From NCBI GenBank assembly GCA_021846285.1, contig JAJZCB010000016.1, forward strand, positions 1 to 48,709: a stretch of DNA of 48,709 bases. Direction: 5' to 3'. The notes beneath the pieces are model-generated. The model was not told the origin of the DNA. It saw only the letters and a list, made by a program, of their open reading frames with translations, and made no database searches. This stretch comes from Bacillota bacterium. GTDB taxonomy: Bacteria; Bacillota; Bacilli; Alicyclobacillales; SLC66. A program made the translations under genes and the position numbers. Shown here piece by piece: positions 24,553-34,164 of the stretch (positions are counted from its first letter, which is position 1; every line of letters starts with the position of its first letter).

Positions 24553-27500
24553 CCAAATTGCGTGTGTATGAGTACGCAAAGCAACTCAATATGTCCAGTA
24601 AGGAAATCATTACAATATTGAGCCGCTTGAATATTCCGGTGAATAATCACATGAGCGTGATGGAACCGCCTATGGTACAGGCGGTGGAGGGTTTTTTTTC
24701 CGATGTCAAGGCTCGTGCGGCCGCCCGCACTGCGGCCATGCAGGAGCGTAAGATGGAGCGCGATCCAGATCGCTGGACAGGCACGCGGACAGCGGTTGCC
24801 AATGAGGGAGAGGGAACGATTACGGGGCATACGTTAGATGGCAATGTAACGCAGACGGAGGCGCGACCGCCGTCGGAACACGGGGCAGAGGGGAGATCGG
24901 AGCCCATTCACAGCGTTGAGCGGGAGTCGCCTCTGACAGTTCCCAATCCGCTCTCGGCCGCCAACGGCGAGGAAGGCGCATCGCAGATTACGGGCGCGCG
25001 TCCATCGCAATCGTACCCTGCGCGCACAGGGTCACCGCATCAACGGCGACCCTATTCGGGCGGCAATCGGACGGAGGGCGCATCACATCAGGGTGGGCGC
25101 AACGACCGTCCGTTCAGGGAACGCACTCCCGGATCGTCCGAGGGCGACAGGACGGGTCAAGGCGCCGGCGTCCAGAGTCGGTCCGGATATTCTGAGCGGC
25201 CGACAGGAGAAGGTGCGCCCCGACAGTCGCGACCGTATGAAGGCGCAACGGGAGGTGCAGATCGGAGACCAGGCCAGTACCCGACACGCCAGGGAGCGCC
25301 AAACCGGACGAACCAGGGTGGATATGGTCAACGACCTGCGTCTGCGACTGGGTACGACCGTCGTCCGGCGCAGCAGTCGAGTGACGGCAGTCGGCCGCCA
25401 TCGACAGGCAGTAGACCACCATCTGCCGGTGGTCGTCCACAATCAACTGGCGCTCGTCCACCATCAAACAATCGTCCGCAATTCGGCGGCAGTCGTCCAC
25501 CATCAGGCGGCAATGGCGGACCGCGCGGCGGCTATCAGGGTGCTGGGGCTCGACCGGCGCAGACGGCCTCGTATGGCGGTGCAGCGCCTGCGCGCTCTGG
25601 GGACAACAGACGCGGACCGCAAGGAGGAGCGCGTCCTTCGCGTCACGCAGGAGAATCGGGGAGTAGCTTTGCCAGTGCGCCGCCGCGCTTTGAGGCGTCG
25701 TCTGATGCGGCGCGCGGTGGACAATCAGGCGGTCAGCAGCGTCGACGCGGCGGAGACAGAGGCGGCAACGGCCGTTCGAGTCTGGCCGAGAAGCGCGAGA
25801 ATAACCGCAAACTGCAGCCTCCGCGTTCGCGCTCGCAGGGGCGGACAATGGTCGTAAAGGCGCCGGAAGGTCCGAAACAGGTTCGCGTCGACGCCCCCAT
25901 GACCGTCAGTGAGTTTGCCCACTATATTCGCCGCGAGGCGTCAGAGGTCATCAAGAAACTGCTGTTTCTCGGCATGCCTGTGACAATCAATCAGGAACTG
26001 GACACCGACGCGATGGCGCTGGTGGGAGCGGAGTTTGGCACTGAGGTCATCGTGGAGGCGCCGCGCGATCTCGAAGCCGAGGAGATGCTTCATGAAGACA
26101 TCGACGAGACTACTCTTGAGCACAGGCCGCCTGTTGTAACGATCATGGGGCACGTCGATCACGGCAAAACCACACTGCTCGACGCTATTCGCGAGACCAA
26201 TGTGACGGCCTCCGAGGCGGGCGGCATAACACAGCACATTGGCGCCTACCAAGTCGAGATTAATCAAAAGCGAATCACATTCCTCGACACGCCCGGTCAC
26301 GCCGCGTTTACTACCATGCGCGCGCGCGGCGCTCAGGTTACCGATATTACAGTTCTGGTCGTAGCGGCGGACGATGGTGTAATGCCGCAAACCGTAGAAG
26401 CGATCAACCATGCCAAAGCGGCCAACGTACCGATTATCGTGGCTGTAAACAAAATGGATAAACCCGGAGCGAACCCTGAGCGCATCAAGCAGGAACTGAC
26501 TGAGCACGGTCTTGTCGCCGAGGAGTGGGGCGGCGATACAATCTTCGTGCCACTGTCCGCGTTGCAAAAGCAGGGAATCGAAGAATTGCTGGAAATGATC
26601 CTGCTCGTTGCAGAGGTAGCGGATCTGAAGGCCAGTTTGTCGATGCGTGCGCGGGGTACGGTCATCGAGGCTCAGTTGGATAAAGGACGGGGCCCGGTTG
26701 CGACCATCCTGGTTCAAAACGGCACTCTGCGCGTTGGCGATGTGGTGGTCGCAGGCAACACCTTTGGCAAGGTAAGGGCCATGGTGAATGACCGTGGGCG
26801 GAGGGTCAAGGACGCGCAACCGTCCATGCCAATCGAGATTGTGGGTCTGTCAGACGTGCCCAGCGCCGGTGACCTGTTTGTGGTGTATGACGACGAACGC
26901 CAGGGACGGTTGGTGGCAGAACGCCGTTCGATGCGGCAACGCGCGGAAGAACTTGGAACGACGTCAAGAGTCACGCTCGACGACCTGTACAAGCAGATTC
27001 AGGAGGGCGAAGTCAAAGACCTCAACCTGATCCTGAAGGCAGACGTTCACGGTTCCGCTGAGGCAGTGCTGGGTGCTCTTCAGAAGATCGAAGTGAGCGG
27101 TGTGCGCATCCGCGTTATCCACAATGGCGTGGGCGCCATTACGGAGTCTGACATCCTGCTCGCCTCCGCATCGAACGCCATCGTGATCGGATTCAACGTG
27201 AGGCCAGAGGCAAACGCGGTCAAAATGGCCGAGTCCGAGAAGGTGGATATCCGACTCTATCGGGTTATCTACAACCTGATCGAAGAGATTGAAGCCGCGC
27301 TAAGAGGCATGCTCGATCCGGTGTACAAAGAAGTCGTGTTGGGTCGCGCGGAAGTTCGGCAGTTGTTCAAGGTATCGAAAGTCGGAACGATTGCAGGCGG
27401 CATGGTGCAGGACGGAAAATTGGTCCGTGACGCCGATGTTCGCGTCATTCGCGGCGGGGTAGTCGTGCATGAGGGGAAACTGGATTCCTTAAAGCGCTTT

Positions 27501-27623
27501 AAAGACGACGCGCGTGAGGTAGCTTCCGGGTATGAGTGTGGGTTTACGCTTGAGCGGTTCAATGACATCAAAGAAGGCGACATCATTGAGGCGTTCAAGA
27601 TGGAGGCCCTTAAAGCGGAGTAA
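24549..27623 (+). CDS. infB: Translation initiation factor IF-2 with long disordered N-terminal region
   Basis: A 1024-residue IF-2, much longer than B. subtilis IF-2 (about 716). It places initiator tRNA on the ribosome using GTP. Residues 1-50 form the N-terminal IF2N helix domain ([20 protein letters not shown]). About residues 60-440 are low-complexity Gly/Arg/Ser/Pro-rich sequence with repeats such as GSRPPS. A second IF2N domain follows ([19 protein letters not shown]), then the G domain ([13 protein letters not shown] near 533, [17 protein letters not shown]) and domains II-IV. Start is TTG 24549, overlapping the previous stop. No frameshift is needed to join the parts. Confidence 0.97.
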   Translation: MTKLRVYEYAKQLNMSSKEIITILSRLNIPVNNHMSVMEPPMVQAVEGFFSDVKARAAARTAAMQERKMERDPDRWTGTRTAVANEGEGTITGHTLDGNVTQTEARPPSEHGAEGRSEPIHSVERESPLTVPNPLSAANGEEGASQITGARPSQSYPARTGSPHQRRPYSGGNRTEGASHQGGRNDRPFRERTPGSSEGDRTGQGAGVQSRSGYSERPTGEGAPRQSRPYEGATGGADRRPGQYPTRQGAPNRTNQGGYGQRPASATGYDRRPAQQSSDGSRPPSTGSRPPSAGGRPQSTGARPPSNNRPQFGGSRPPSGGNGGPRGGYQGAGARPAQTASYGGAAPARSGDNRRGPQGGARPSRHAGESGSSFASAPPRFEASSDAARGGQSGGQQRRRGGDRGGNGRSSLAEKRENNRKLQPPRSRSQGRTMVVKAPEGPKQVRVDAPMTVSEFAHYIRREASEVIKKLLFLGMPVTINQELDTDAMALVGAEFGTEVIVEAPRDLEAEEMLHEDIDETTLEHRPPVVTIMGHVDHGKTTLLDAIRETNVTASEAGGITQHIGAYQVEINQKRITFLDTPGHAAFTTMRARGAQVTDITVLVVAADDGVMPQTVEAINHAKAANVPIIVAVNKMDKPGANPERIKQELTEHGLVAEEWGGDTIFVPLSALQKQGIEELLEMILLVAEVADLKASLSMRARGTVIEAQLDKGRGPVATILVQNGTLRVGDVVVAGNTFGKVRAMVNDRGRRVKDAQPSMPIEIVGLSDVPSAGDLFVVYDDERQGRLVAERRSMRQRAEELGTTSRVTLDDLYKQIQEGEVKDLNLILKADVHGSAEAVLGALQKIEVSGVRIRVIHNGVGAITESDILLASASNAIVIGFNVRPEANAVKMAESEKVDIRLYRVIYNLIEEIEAALRGMLDPVYKEVVLGRAEVRQLFKVSKVGTIAGGMVQDGKLVRDADVRVIRGGVVVHEGKLDSLKRFKDDAREVASGYECGFTLERFNDIKEGDIIEAFKMEALKAE

Positions 27624-27712
27624 GTCCGCGCATTGTATGGCGAGTCAGGCGAGCGTGCAGATGATGAGGCAGACAAAGGCAGACAACCATCTCGTATTTG
27701 GTAGGTGAACAC

Positions 27713-28081
27713 GTGAAAGTCCGTAATGAACGAATTGCGCTGCAGATCCAACGAGAGACTAGCGACGTCATTCATCAGCACGTCAAAGATCCGGGAATCG
27801 GTTTTGTCACGGTTACGGGCGTAGAAGTCAGTAACGATGTGGCGCATGCAAAAATTTTCGTGTCCATCATGGGATCCGAAGAACAAAAACAGGCCAGCAT
27901 GCTTGCCCTGGAGCGCGCCAAGGGGTTTATCCGCAGCGAGATTGGCGGACGAATACGGTTGCGCATAACTCCGGAACTGCACTTCAAACTGGACGAATCA
28001 ATGGACTACAGCGCGAAAATCGGTCGGGTGCTCAGCGAGATTATATCGGCCGAAGACAAAGGGGAGCGCGGGGATGGCTAG
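27713..28081 (+). CDS. rbfA: Ribosome-binding factor A
   Basis: A 122-residue RbfA, a KH-fold factor for 30S maturation and 16S 5'-end processing. Seen are VRNERIALQIQRETSDVIHQ, DPGIGFVTVTGVEVSNDVAH and LRITPELHFKLDESMDYSAK. I chose GTG 27713, five bases after TAGGTGA, rather than the in-frame TTG 27698, which would add five unsupported residues. ylxP, which precedes rbfA in B. subtilis, is absent. It overlaps nrnA by 8 bases. Confidence 0.95.
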   Translation: MKVRNERIALQIQRETSDVIHQHVKDPGIGFVTVTGVEVSNDVAHAKIFVSIMGSEEQKQASMLALERAKGFIRSEIGGRIRLRITPELHFKLDESMDYSAKIGRVLSEIISAEDKGERGDG

Positions 28082-29087
28082 TGGCGCCTATGCAAACGTA
28101 CTGGAGGCACTTGACGATATTGCAGATCCGCTTCTGATCGTTTGCCACATCAGTCCCGATGGAGACGCGATCGGCGCTGCCTTGGCAGTAGCGTATTACT
28201 GTGATAGCATCGGTCGTTCCTATACGCTGGTCAATGACGATCCCATACCGTCCCGGTATGATTTTTTGCCGGGAACGGACCGCTTTGTGCTCACAGATTC
28301 CCTTTCCGACCCGTTTTCCGTAGTGGTTGCGCTGGACTGCGCGGATGTCAGGAGGATGGGTAAAAGTCGCGGACTGGTTGCAACAGACGCCCGACTGATC
28401 AACATCGATCACCATGAAACCAATGACGGGTTTGGCTCTCTCAATCTCGTGCAGCCAGAGGCGGCAGCCACTTGTCTCGTGCTCTATCGACTGTTTCGCG
28501 CAGGCGATACGGCCATCAGCAAGTCCATCGCACTGGCGCTGTATACGGGCATCGTGTTTGATACTGGCGGTTTCCGTTATAACAACACGACTCCGGAAAT
28601 CCATCTGGCCGCGGCGGATCTGTTGTCGCGGGGCATTGAGCCATTTCTGGTTGCCGACAGGGTGCTGGAAGCGATGACCCGCGAACAGGCTGAACTTGTC
28701 CGTTTGGGATTGGCGACATTGACAGTTCATGACAGCGGGCGGATCGCCTACGTGGCTGTCGATCAGGAGATGCTTGCCGCATCCGGGGCGACTGAAGGGG
28801 ATGTGGAGGTGCTCCTTCCGTATACCAGGTCGCTGTCTGGAATTGAGGTTGGACTTCTCTTTAGGGAGCGGGCCGACGGCTCGATCAAGGTAAGTTTACG
28901 GTCTCGCGAATTCGTCGATGTATCCTCGATTGCGGTCCGTTTTGGGGGCGGCGGGCATGTTCGCGCTGCCGGCTGTGAACATGACGGCCCGCTGGCGGCG
29001 GCGATTGACGATCTTGTGAGTCGCGTGGAACAGGCGGTGGACGAGGCATTTGCAACTCACGGACAGCGGCATTCTCATCTTAAATAA
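28074..29087 (+). CDS. nrnA: Bifunctional oligoribonuclease and PAP phosphatase NrnA
   Basis: A 337-residue DHH-family phosphoesterase. NrnA degrades nano-RNA of a few nucleotides and dephosphorylates 3'-phosphoadenosine 5'-phosphate. DHH-domain motifs are CHISPDGDAIGAAL, VALDCADVRRMG, NIDHHETNDGFG and YTGIVFDTGGFRYNNT; the C-terminal DHHA1 domain ends with GGGGHVRAAGCEH. All metal-binding Asp/His residues seem present. Start is ATG 28074 inside rbfA. It sits between rbfA and truB, an arrangement common outside Bacillus itself, and its end overlaps truB by 38 bases. Confidence 0.93.
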   Translation: MASGAYANVLEALDDIADPLLIVCHISPDGDAIGAALAVAYYCDSIGRSYTLVNDDPIPSRYDFLPGTDRFVLTDSLSDPFSVVVALDCADVRRMGKSRGLVATDARLINIDHHETNDGFGSLNLVQPEAAATCLVLYRLFRAGDTAISKSIALALYTGIVFDTGGFRYNNTTPEIHLAAADLLSRGIEPFLVADRVLEAMTREQAELVRLGLATLTVHDSGRIAYVAVDQEMLAASGATEGDVEVLLPYTRSLSGIEVGLLFRERADGSIKVSLRSREFVDVSSIAVRFGGGGHVRAAGCEHDGPLAAAIDDLVSRVEQAVDEAFATHGQRHSHLK

Positions 29088-30054
29088 GGCTTCTGGCATG
29101 ACATCGCAACACGCGGTGACGGCGGTCAAACGATTGCTGGGGGTCAAAAAAGCTGGGCATTCCGGCATCCTGGATCCACAGGTGACCGGTGTGTTGCCTA
29201 TCTTTCTCGGCAGCGCCACTCGCCTCGCTGAGTATGTGTCGGATCGTCGCAAGTGTTATGAAGCGGTGCTGGAGTTTGGAACAGCCACTGATACGCAGGA
29301 TGCCACGGGAGATGTGGTCGCGCGGGCGGATCCTGCTGGTCTGGATGCGACCTCCGTAAGGAACGCGTTTTCGCGCTTTCACGGTGTACTGCTGCAAAAA
29401 CCGCCTGCGTATTCGGCTCTGAAGATAGCCGGTAAACGGGCGTATGATCTGGCCCGGGCTGGACAGGCTGTGGATTTGCAGCCGCGCCCCATAACCGTAT
29501 TTGAGCTGTCTATAAAAGACATGCATTTATACCCCGGAAACTATTTTGTGCGCTTTTCCATTGAGTGTGGGAAGGGCACCTATATACGCACCATCTGTCA
29601 CGATGTTGGTACGGCAGTCGGCGTACCCGCCCACATGCGCAGTCTTGTGCGAACATGCTCCGGGCCGTTTTCGCTTGCTGAGGCACATTCTCTTGAAGAG
29701 GTGGCGCGCGAAGGATGGAACCTGGTTCTGGCGCCAGACGCGGCCCTAATGCATTGGCCAGCGTTGCATTTGACTGAGGAGCAAATGGCGGCGGTCCAAC
29801 ACGGTCGGTCGGTGAGTTGTCTTGTGGAGGATCTTGATCTTGTGGGTGATGGCAGGGAGGAGAGGACTGCCTTCGCCAAGGCGGTTCTGGAGCCGGACCG
29901 AGACAGCAGAACCCGAGCGGACCTGGACGCGCTGGGTCAACTGGTGCGCATGTATGCGCCGACTGGCTATCTGTGCGCTCTTTACGAGATTGTTGAAGGG
30001 CGCGAGGACAGGCTGCTACTGCGGGCGAAAAAAGTATTTTGTGATGCGGGGTGA
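29050..30054 (+). CDS. truB: tRNA pseudouridine(55) synthase TruB
   Basis: A 334-residue TruB, which makes pseudouridine 55 in the T loop of tRNA. Start is TTG 29050 inside nrnA; GGACGAGG upstream can serve as its binding site. The N-terminal KASGMTSQHAVTAVKRLLG and the catalytic loop GHSGILDPQVTGVLP are seen; the nucleophile Asp42 is kept, but the usual GTLDPxATG reads GILDPQVTG. YSALKIAGKRAYDLARAG and FSIECGKGTYIRTICHD also match. The C-terminal part is less conserved. ribF follows with a few bases overlap or contact. Confidence 0.94.
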   Translation: MQLTDSGILILNKASGMTSQHAVTAVKRLLGVKKAGHSGILDPQVTGVLPIFLGSATRLAEYVSDRRKCYEAVLEFGTATDTQDATGDVVARADPAGLDATSVRNAFSRFHGVLLQKPPAYSALKIAGKRAYDLARAGQAVDLQPRPITVFELSIKDMHLYPGNYFVRFSIECGKGTYIRTICHDVGTAVGVPAHMRSLVRTCSGPFSLAEAHSLEEVAREGWNLVLAPDAALMHWPALHLTEEQMAAVQHGRSVSCLVEDLDLVGDGREERTAFAKAVLEPDRDSRTRADLDALGQLVRMYAPTGYLCALYEIVEGREDRLLLRAKKVFCDAG

Positions 30055-30058
30055 GCTC

Positions 30059-31027
30059 ATGAGTTTGGACGGAACGTACCATTTGCTGTCTCGACCTCCT
30101 GACGCGGATCTCGGCGTACGCAGGCGGGTGTTTGCGATTGGCAAGTTTGACGGACTGCACATTGCCCATCAGGCTGTGCTGGGACGAGCTGTTTCCGTCG
30201 CGGAGGGCACGGGCGCAGATCCGTGCCTGTTCACTTTTACACCCCATCCGACGTGGGCGCTGAGCGGCGACCCCGCCTACGAACGACTGTTGACGCCACT
30301 CGGCGAGAGAGCGCGCGCGGCGCGCGCCTATGGGATGAGAGACGTGTTTGTCGCTCAATTTGATGAGATTTTTCGCCAGCAGACTGCAGAGGAGTTTGTC
30401 GAGACCTATCTGCTCCCGCTGAGAGCGAGCCATCTGGTCGTGGGGTATGACTTTCGCTTCGGTCGACGCGGGGCGTACGGTCCTGACGATTTGACCCGCA
30501 TCGGCCATGAACTGGGCATCACAGTGGACACCATCGCGCATGTGGACTTTGCCGATGCGCCTGTTAGCAGTTCAGCGATTCGCAGTCATCTTGCCGCCGG
30601 ACAGGTGGCGTCCGCCACAGCGATGCTTGGGCGACCCTACCGATTGCGCGGGAACGTCGTTGAAGGGGATGGGCGCGGGAGAATGATCGACTTTCCCACC
30701 GCCAACCTTGTGTTGACAGACCCGTTTGTCCTTCCTCGACTGGGAGTGTACGCGGTGCAGTGCGGCGTACGGGGTGCGAGCGTACGCGCCATGATGAATG
30801 TCGGTCGTCGACCAACCGTGTACTCGAGCGGCGATCTGACTATCGAGGCGCACCTGCTGAACTTCGCAGAAGACCTCTATGGTTGTGAAATGACGGTGGA
30901 CCTGCTGAGTTATATCCGCGAGGAACGCAGATTTTCCGATCTTGACGCACTGAGGGCGCAGCTGTTCAAGGACCGCGCGACGGCGGCGCGGTGGCCGGCG
31001 CCTCCCGAACAGGATCACAAAAAATGA
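30059..31027 (+). CDS. ribF: Bifunctional riboflavin kinase / FAD synthetase
   Basis: A 322-residue enzyme that phosphorylates riboflavin to FMN (C-terminal domain) and adenylates FMN to FAD (N-terminal domain). The nucleotidyltransferase loop is FAIGKFDGLHIAHQAVL and TFTPHPTW follows; the kinase domain begins near residue 185 with GNVVEGDGRGRMIDFPTANL. The kinase motif has Asp where most homologues have Gly (GFPTAN). The frame is open upstream through truB; I chose ATG 30059, five bases after GGGGTGAG, over ATG 30044. Confidence 0.94.
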   Translation: MSLDGTYHLLSRPPDADLGVRRRVFAIGKFDGLHIAHQAVLGRAVSVAEGTGADPCLFTFTPHPTWALSGDPAYERLLTPLGERARAARAYGMRDVFVAQFDEIFRQQTAEEFVETYLLPLRASHLVVGYDFRFGRRGAYGPDDLTRIGHELGITVDTIAHVDFADAPVSSSAIRSHLAAGQVASATAMLGRPYRLRGNVVEGDGRGRMIDFPTANLVLTDPFVLPRLGVYAVQCGVRGASVRAMMNVGRRPTVYSSGDLTIEAHLLNFAEDLYGCEMTVDLLSYIREERRFSDLDALRAQLFKDRATAARWPAPPEQDHKK

Positions 31028-31037
31028 GGCCAATTTC

Positions 31038-31066
31038 TTTACTACTGCGTGCGTCGTGTGTATACT
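31038..31066 (+). promoter_or_regulatory. Probable sigma-A promoter for rpsO
   Basis: TTTACT (31038-31043), 17 bases, TATACT (31061-31066). The -10 matches 5 of 6, the -35 matches 4 of 6. It lies just after ribF and about 160 bases before rpsO, giving a long leader. Confidence 0.55.
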
Positions 31067-31119
31067 GATAACGATTGTGCCATACTGAACTTAGGTTGCG
31101 CATGATGCTGTACGAATTT

Positions 31120-31200
31120 GCCCGAGCTTGCACTCTTATGCAAGTGTAGCTACAGCCTGGTGTTCCGGTGCTCCGCCGAACACTGCGCTGCCAGCGATGG
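31120..31200 (+). promoter_or_regulatory. Folded leader upstream of rpsO, possible S15 autoregulatory site
   Basis: Hairpins: CTTGCA (31127-31132) with TGCAAG (31139-31144); then CTGG (31157-31160) with CCAG (31191-31194) closing a larger fold that includes GTGTTC (31160-31165) with GAACAC (31178-31183) and CGG/CCG inside it. S15 represses its own mRNA by leader folds in several bacteria, including Geobacillus. That this is such a site is inference; I cannot match it to a specific known fold. Confidence 0.4.
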
Positions 31201-31225
31201 CTAGGGACATTATGGAGGGAATCAC

Positions 31226-31495
31226 ATGGCGCTGACGCCGGAACGCAAGCAGGAACTCATCGAATCATTCGCAGTACACGAGGGAGACACTGGGTCTCCG
31301 GAGGTGCAGGTTGCGCTTTTGACGGAGCGGATCAATTACCTCAACCAGCATTTCCGTACCCATAAGAAGGATCATCACTCTCGGCGAGGGCTGTTCAAGA
31401 TGGTGTACAAACGCGCGCATCTATTGCGTTACCTGCGCGAACACGATATCAATCGTTATCGAGCCTTAATCACTCGGTTAGGACTTCGCCACTAG
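31226..31495 (+). CDS. rpsO: 30S ribosomal protein S15
   Basis: An 89-residue S15, the exact usual length. It binds the three-way junction of 16S rRNA early in 30S assembly. The core sequence is intact: [19 protein letters not shown], then [18 protein letters not shown] and [20 protein letters not shown] precedes ATG 31226. A perfect hairpin starts within the stop codon, before pnp. The rpsO-pnp pairing is conserved across bacteria. Confidence 0.98.
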   Translation: MALTPERKQELIESFAVHEGDTGSPEVQVALLTERINYLNQHFRTHKKDHHSRRGLFKMVYKRAHLLRYLREHDINRYRALITRLGLRH

Positions 31496-31525
31496 AAGGA
31501 GCGGGGCAACCCGCTCCTTCTTTAC
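31494..31525 (+). terminator. Intercistronic hairpin between rpsO and pnp
   Basis: A perfect 12-bp stem (31494-31505 with 31510-31521) with loop GCAA, a stable GNRA-type tetraloop, followed by TTACT. The 5' arm begins in the rpsO stop codon. The following T-run is short, so it may act as a processing or RNA-protecting hairpin or a leaky terminator. Confidence 0.65.
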
Positions 31526-31608
31526 TACTTCCCTTTACATAACTTGAGCAACGTTGGGCGGGGCATGCGACAAGAGGTTCCCCGTTTCTGAGAGGAGGGT
31601 TCTGACGC

Positions 31609-33873
31609 TTGATTCACGAACAGGACATGATGCTGGGCGGTCGACGCCTGCGGTTTGAAACGGGGCGTTTGGCCAAGCAGGCCAACGGAGCGGTGCTTGT
31701 CCAGTACGGGGAAACCGTCGTGCTGGCCACAGTAACAGCATCGTCTGAGCCAAAACCGCTAGACTTTTTTCCACTCACGGTGAACTATGAGGAGCGACTC
31801 TATGCCGTTGGCAAGATCCCTGGCGGATTCATTAAACGCGAGGGCAGGCCAAGCGAGAAGGCGATTCTCGCAAGCCGATTGATCGACAGGCCGATTCGAC
31901 CGCTGTTTGCGGAGGGATTTCGCAACGACGTTCAGGTTGTTGTTTTGGTCATGTCTGTGGACCAGGACTGCGCGCCGGAAATCGCAGGCATGATTGGCGT
32001 TTCCGCAGCGCTCAGCGTGTCAGATGTGCCGTTTAACGGCCCCATTGCAGGGGTTATTGTCGGACGCGTGGACGGACAGTTTGTCATTAATCCAACAGCG
32101 GCGCAAGCGGAGCAGAGTGACATGCATCTGGTCGTGGCTGGCACGCGGGACGCCATCATGATGGTTGAAGCGGGCGCCAGGGAAGTGCCTGAGGTAGTCA
32201 TGCTTGAGGCGATTATGTTTGGCCACGAAGAAATCAAGAGAGTCATTGCGAATCTCGATCTCCTGGTGGACCAGGCTGGGAAACCGAAGATGGAAGTCAC
32301 GCTGCACGCACCGGATGTGGCTATTGCCGGGAGCGTTCGCACGTATGCGACGGACAAGCTTCGGGCGGCGGTGCAAACTGAGGAGAAACAGGCTCGGGAA
32401 GCGGCGATGGAAGCGGTTATCGTGGAAACGCAGGGCGCATTGGCCGCAGACTTCCCCGAGGGTTCGGCGGATATCGCTGAAGTGTTGCACGACATCATAA
32501 AAGAAGAAGTGCGTAAAGCGATTGTCCTGCATGGGCAACGACCCGATGGACGGGCTCTTGACGAGATACGCCCGATTAGCGTTGAAGCGGGCGTATTGCC
32601 GCGCACACACGGTTCAGGGCTGTTCACTCGCGGGCAGACACAGGCTCTCTCTGTGTGCACATTGGGCGCGTTAGGCGATGTTCAGATTCTGGACGGCATC
32701 AGTCCGGAAGAAAGCAAGCGGTTCATGCATCACTATAACTTCCCGCCTTTTTCAACGGGCGAGGCGCGTCCGCTTCGTCCCCCCAGCCGCAGAGACATCG
32801 GACACGGCGCTTTAGGCGAACGGGCTATTGAACCGATCATCCCGAATGAGGAAAGCTTCCCCTATACAATTCGCCTCGTCGCGGAAGTGCTCGAGTCAAA
32901 CGGAAGCACATCGCAGGCGTCAATCTGCGCATCTGTACTGGCGCTGATGGATGCCGGGGTTCCCATCAAGGCTCCGGTGGCAGGCGTTGCCATGGGTCTT
33001 GTGAAGGAAGGTGATCGCGTAGCTGTGCTTACCGACATCCAGGGTATGGAAGATCACCTCGGCGACATGGACTTCAAGGTAGCCGGTACTGCGGACGGTG
33101 TAACGGCATTGCAAATGGACATAAAAATTGGCGGCATTGATCGCTCTATTCTGGAGACGGCCCTCGCGAAGGCCCATGTGGGACGCATGTTCATCCTCAA
33201 CAAAATGCTCGCGGTGATCGATCGTCCACGCGCCGAATTGTCGAGGTTCGCACCCCGCATCATCACCTTGCGCATAAATCCCGACAAGATTCGCGAGGTG
33301 ATTGGGCCAGGGGGCCGAGTGATCAACAAGATTATCGAGGACACAGGTGTCAAGATCGACATTGAACAGGACGGCCGCGTCTTCATATCCGCGTCGGATG
33401 TCACGGCTGGGGAGATGGCCAAGAGCATCATCGAGGGCATTGTACGCGAGGTGGAAGTCGGGCAGACGTACGAGGGCAAAGTGATGCGAGTGGAGAGTTA
33501 CGGCGCCTTCGTCGAGGTTCTGCCTGGGAAGGAAGGACTCGTGCACGTGTCGCAGCTTGGAGCGGACCGGGTCAAGCGAACAGAGGACGTCGTCAAAGTC
33601 GGCGATTCCCTGCGCGTGAAGGTTACCGAGGTGGATGCACAAGGCCGTCTCAACCTGTCTCATCGCGAAGTGCTCCGGGATGAAGGAGTTCCCATCGTTG
33701 ATTTGCCGCCCCGCCCCGAGGGCGATCGCAACAAGCCTCCGTTTCGCGGCGGGCGCGGAGGGGATCGCCCTGACCGGGGAGACAGACCACGATCCGATCG
33801 TGGCGATCGCGGCAGCCAGGGATCCCGTCCGAGGGAATTTGCGCAACGCAAGGCGCCGTCCGACCCATCGTGA
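31609..33873 (+). CDS. pnp: Polynucleotide phosphorylase
   Basis: A 754-residue 3'-5' phosphorolytic exonuclease, the main RNA-decay exonuclease of Bacilli. Order: first RNase PH domain (residues 1-140), linker helices, second RNase PH domain (about 310-540, [39 protein letters not shown]), KH domain ([20 protein letters not shown]) and S1 domain ([20 protein letters not shown]). It is about 50 residues longer than the B. subtilis enzyme because of an Arg/Gly/Asp-rich C-terminal tail ([17 protein letters not shown]). Start is TTG 31609, about 10 bases after GGAGG. Confidence 0.97.
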   Translation: MIHEQDMMLGGRRLRFETGRLAKQANGAVLVQYGETVVLATVTASSEPKPLDFFPLTVNYEERLYAVGKIPGGFIKREGRPSEKAILASRLIDRPIRPLFAEGFRNDVQVVVLVMSVDQDCAPEIAGMIGVSAALSVSDVPFNGPIAGVIVGRVDGQFVINPTAAQAEQSDMHLVVAGTRDAIMMVEAGAREVPEVVMLEAIMFGHEEIKRVIANLDLLVDQAGKPKMEVTLHAPDVAIAGSVRTYATDKLRAAVQTEEKQAREAAMEAVIVETQGALAADFPEGSADIAEVLHDIIKEEVRKAIVLHGQRPDGRALDEIRPISVEAGVLPRTHGSGLFTRGQTQALSVCTLGALGDVQILDGISPEESKRFMHHYNFPPFSTGEARPLRPPSRRDIGHGALGERAIEPIIPNEESFPYTIRLVAEVLESNGSTSQASICASVLALMDAGVPIKAPVAGVAMGLVKEGDRVAVLTDIQGMEDHLGDMDFKVAGTADGVTALQMDIKIGGIDRSILETALAKAHVGRMFILNKMLAVIDRPRAELSRFAPRIITLRINPDKIREVIGPGGRVINKIIEDTGVKIDIEQDGRVFISASDVTAGEMAKSIIEGIVREVEVGQTYEGKVMRVESYGAFVEVLPGKEGLVHVSQLGADRVKRTEDVVKVGDSLRVKVTEVDAQGRLNLSHREVLRDEGVPIVDLPPRPEGDRNKPPFRGGRGGDRPDRGDRPRSDRGDRGSQGSRPREFAQRKAPSDPS

Positions 33874-33943
33874 TTGACCGGAAAACTGGTTCGCAGGAAA
33901 CAAGCAGAGCGCCATGGAACTGACAAACATGTGTGAGGAATGT

Positions 33944-34002
33944 CTCCACGGATCGCTCGATCCCGTGGAGTGGAAGGGCGGCGAAGAGAGTCGCCCTTTT
34001 TT
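33944..34002 (+). terminator. Double hairpin with intrinsic terminator after pnp
   Basis: First hairpin 33944-33970 (CTCCACGG with CCGTGGAG, extended inside by ATCG/CGAT with one bulge). Second hairpin: arm AAGGGCGGC (33974-33982), loop GAAGAGA, arm GTCGCCCTT (33990-33998), then TTTT to 34002. The second is a standard intrinsic terminator. The rest of the 291-base gap between pnp and the next gene (33874-34164) shows no gene and no clear promoter. Confidence 0.8.
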
Positions 34003-34164
34003 CGATTTGGTGTGAGAGTGAAGTGAGGATTGGATCGGTCTTTGGACCTGTTTGACTTCAGGGAGTTTTAAATGATGACGGGTGTGCATACTCTTGTCCA
34101 CGAGGGCGCCATCCGACGCTTTGCATGGAAGCGTCGGACTGCGCACAGATGGAGGGGTGAACGC

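Noticed and set aside
25093-25857. Plus-strand 254-codon open frame within infB
   Set aside because: It is another frame of the low-complexity part of infB, which is open in the correct frame throughout. No frameshift is needed.
29510-30541. Minus-strand open frame of 343 codons
   Set aside because: It lies opposite truB and ribF, both well supported. The product is rich in His, Gln and Pro as expected from an antisense shadow.
32920-34146. Long minus-strand open frame of 408 codons
   Set aside because: It lies opposite pnp and its codon pattern is the mirror of a strong gene. No family match and no promoter or binding site.
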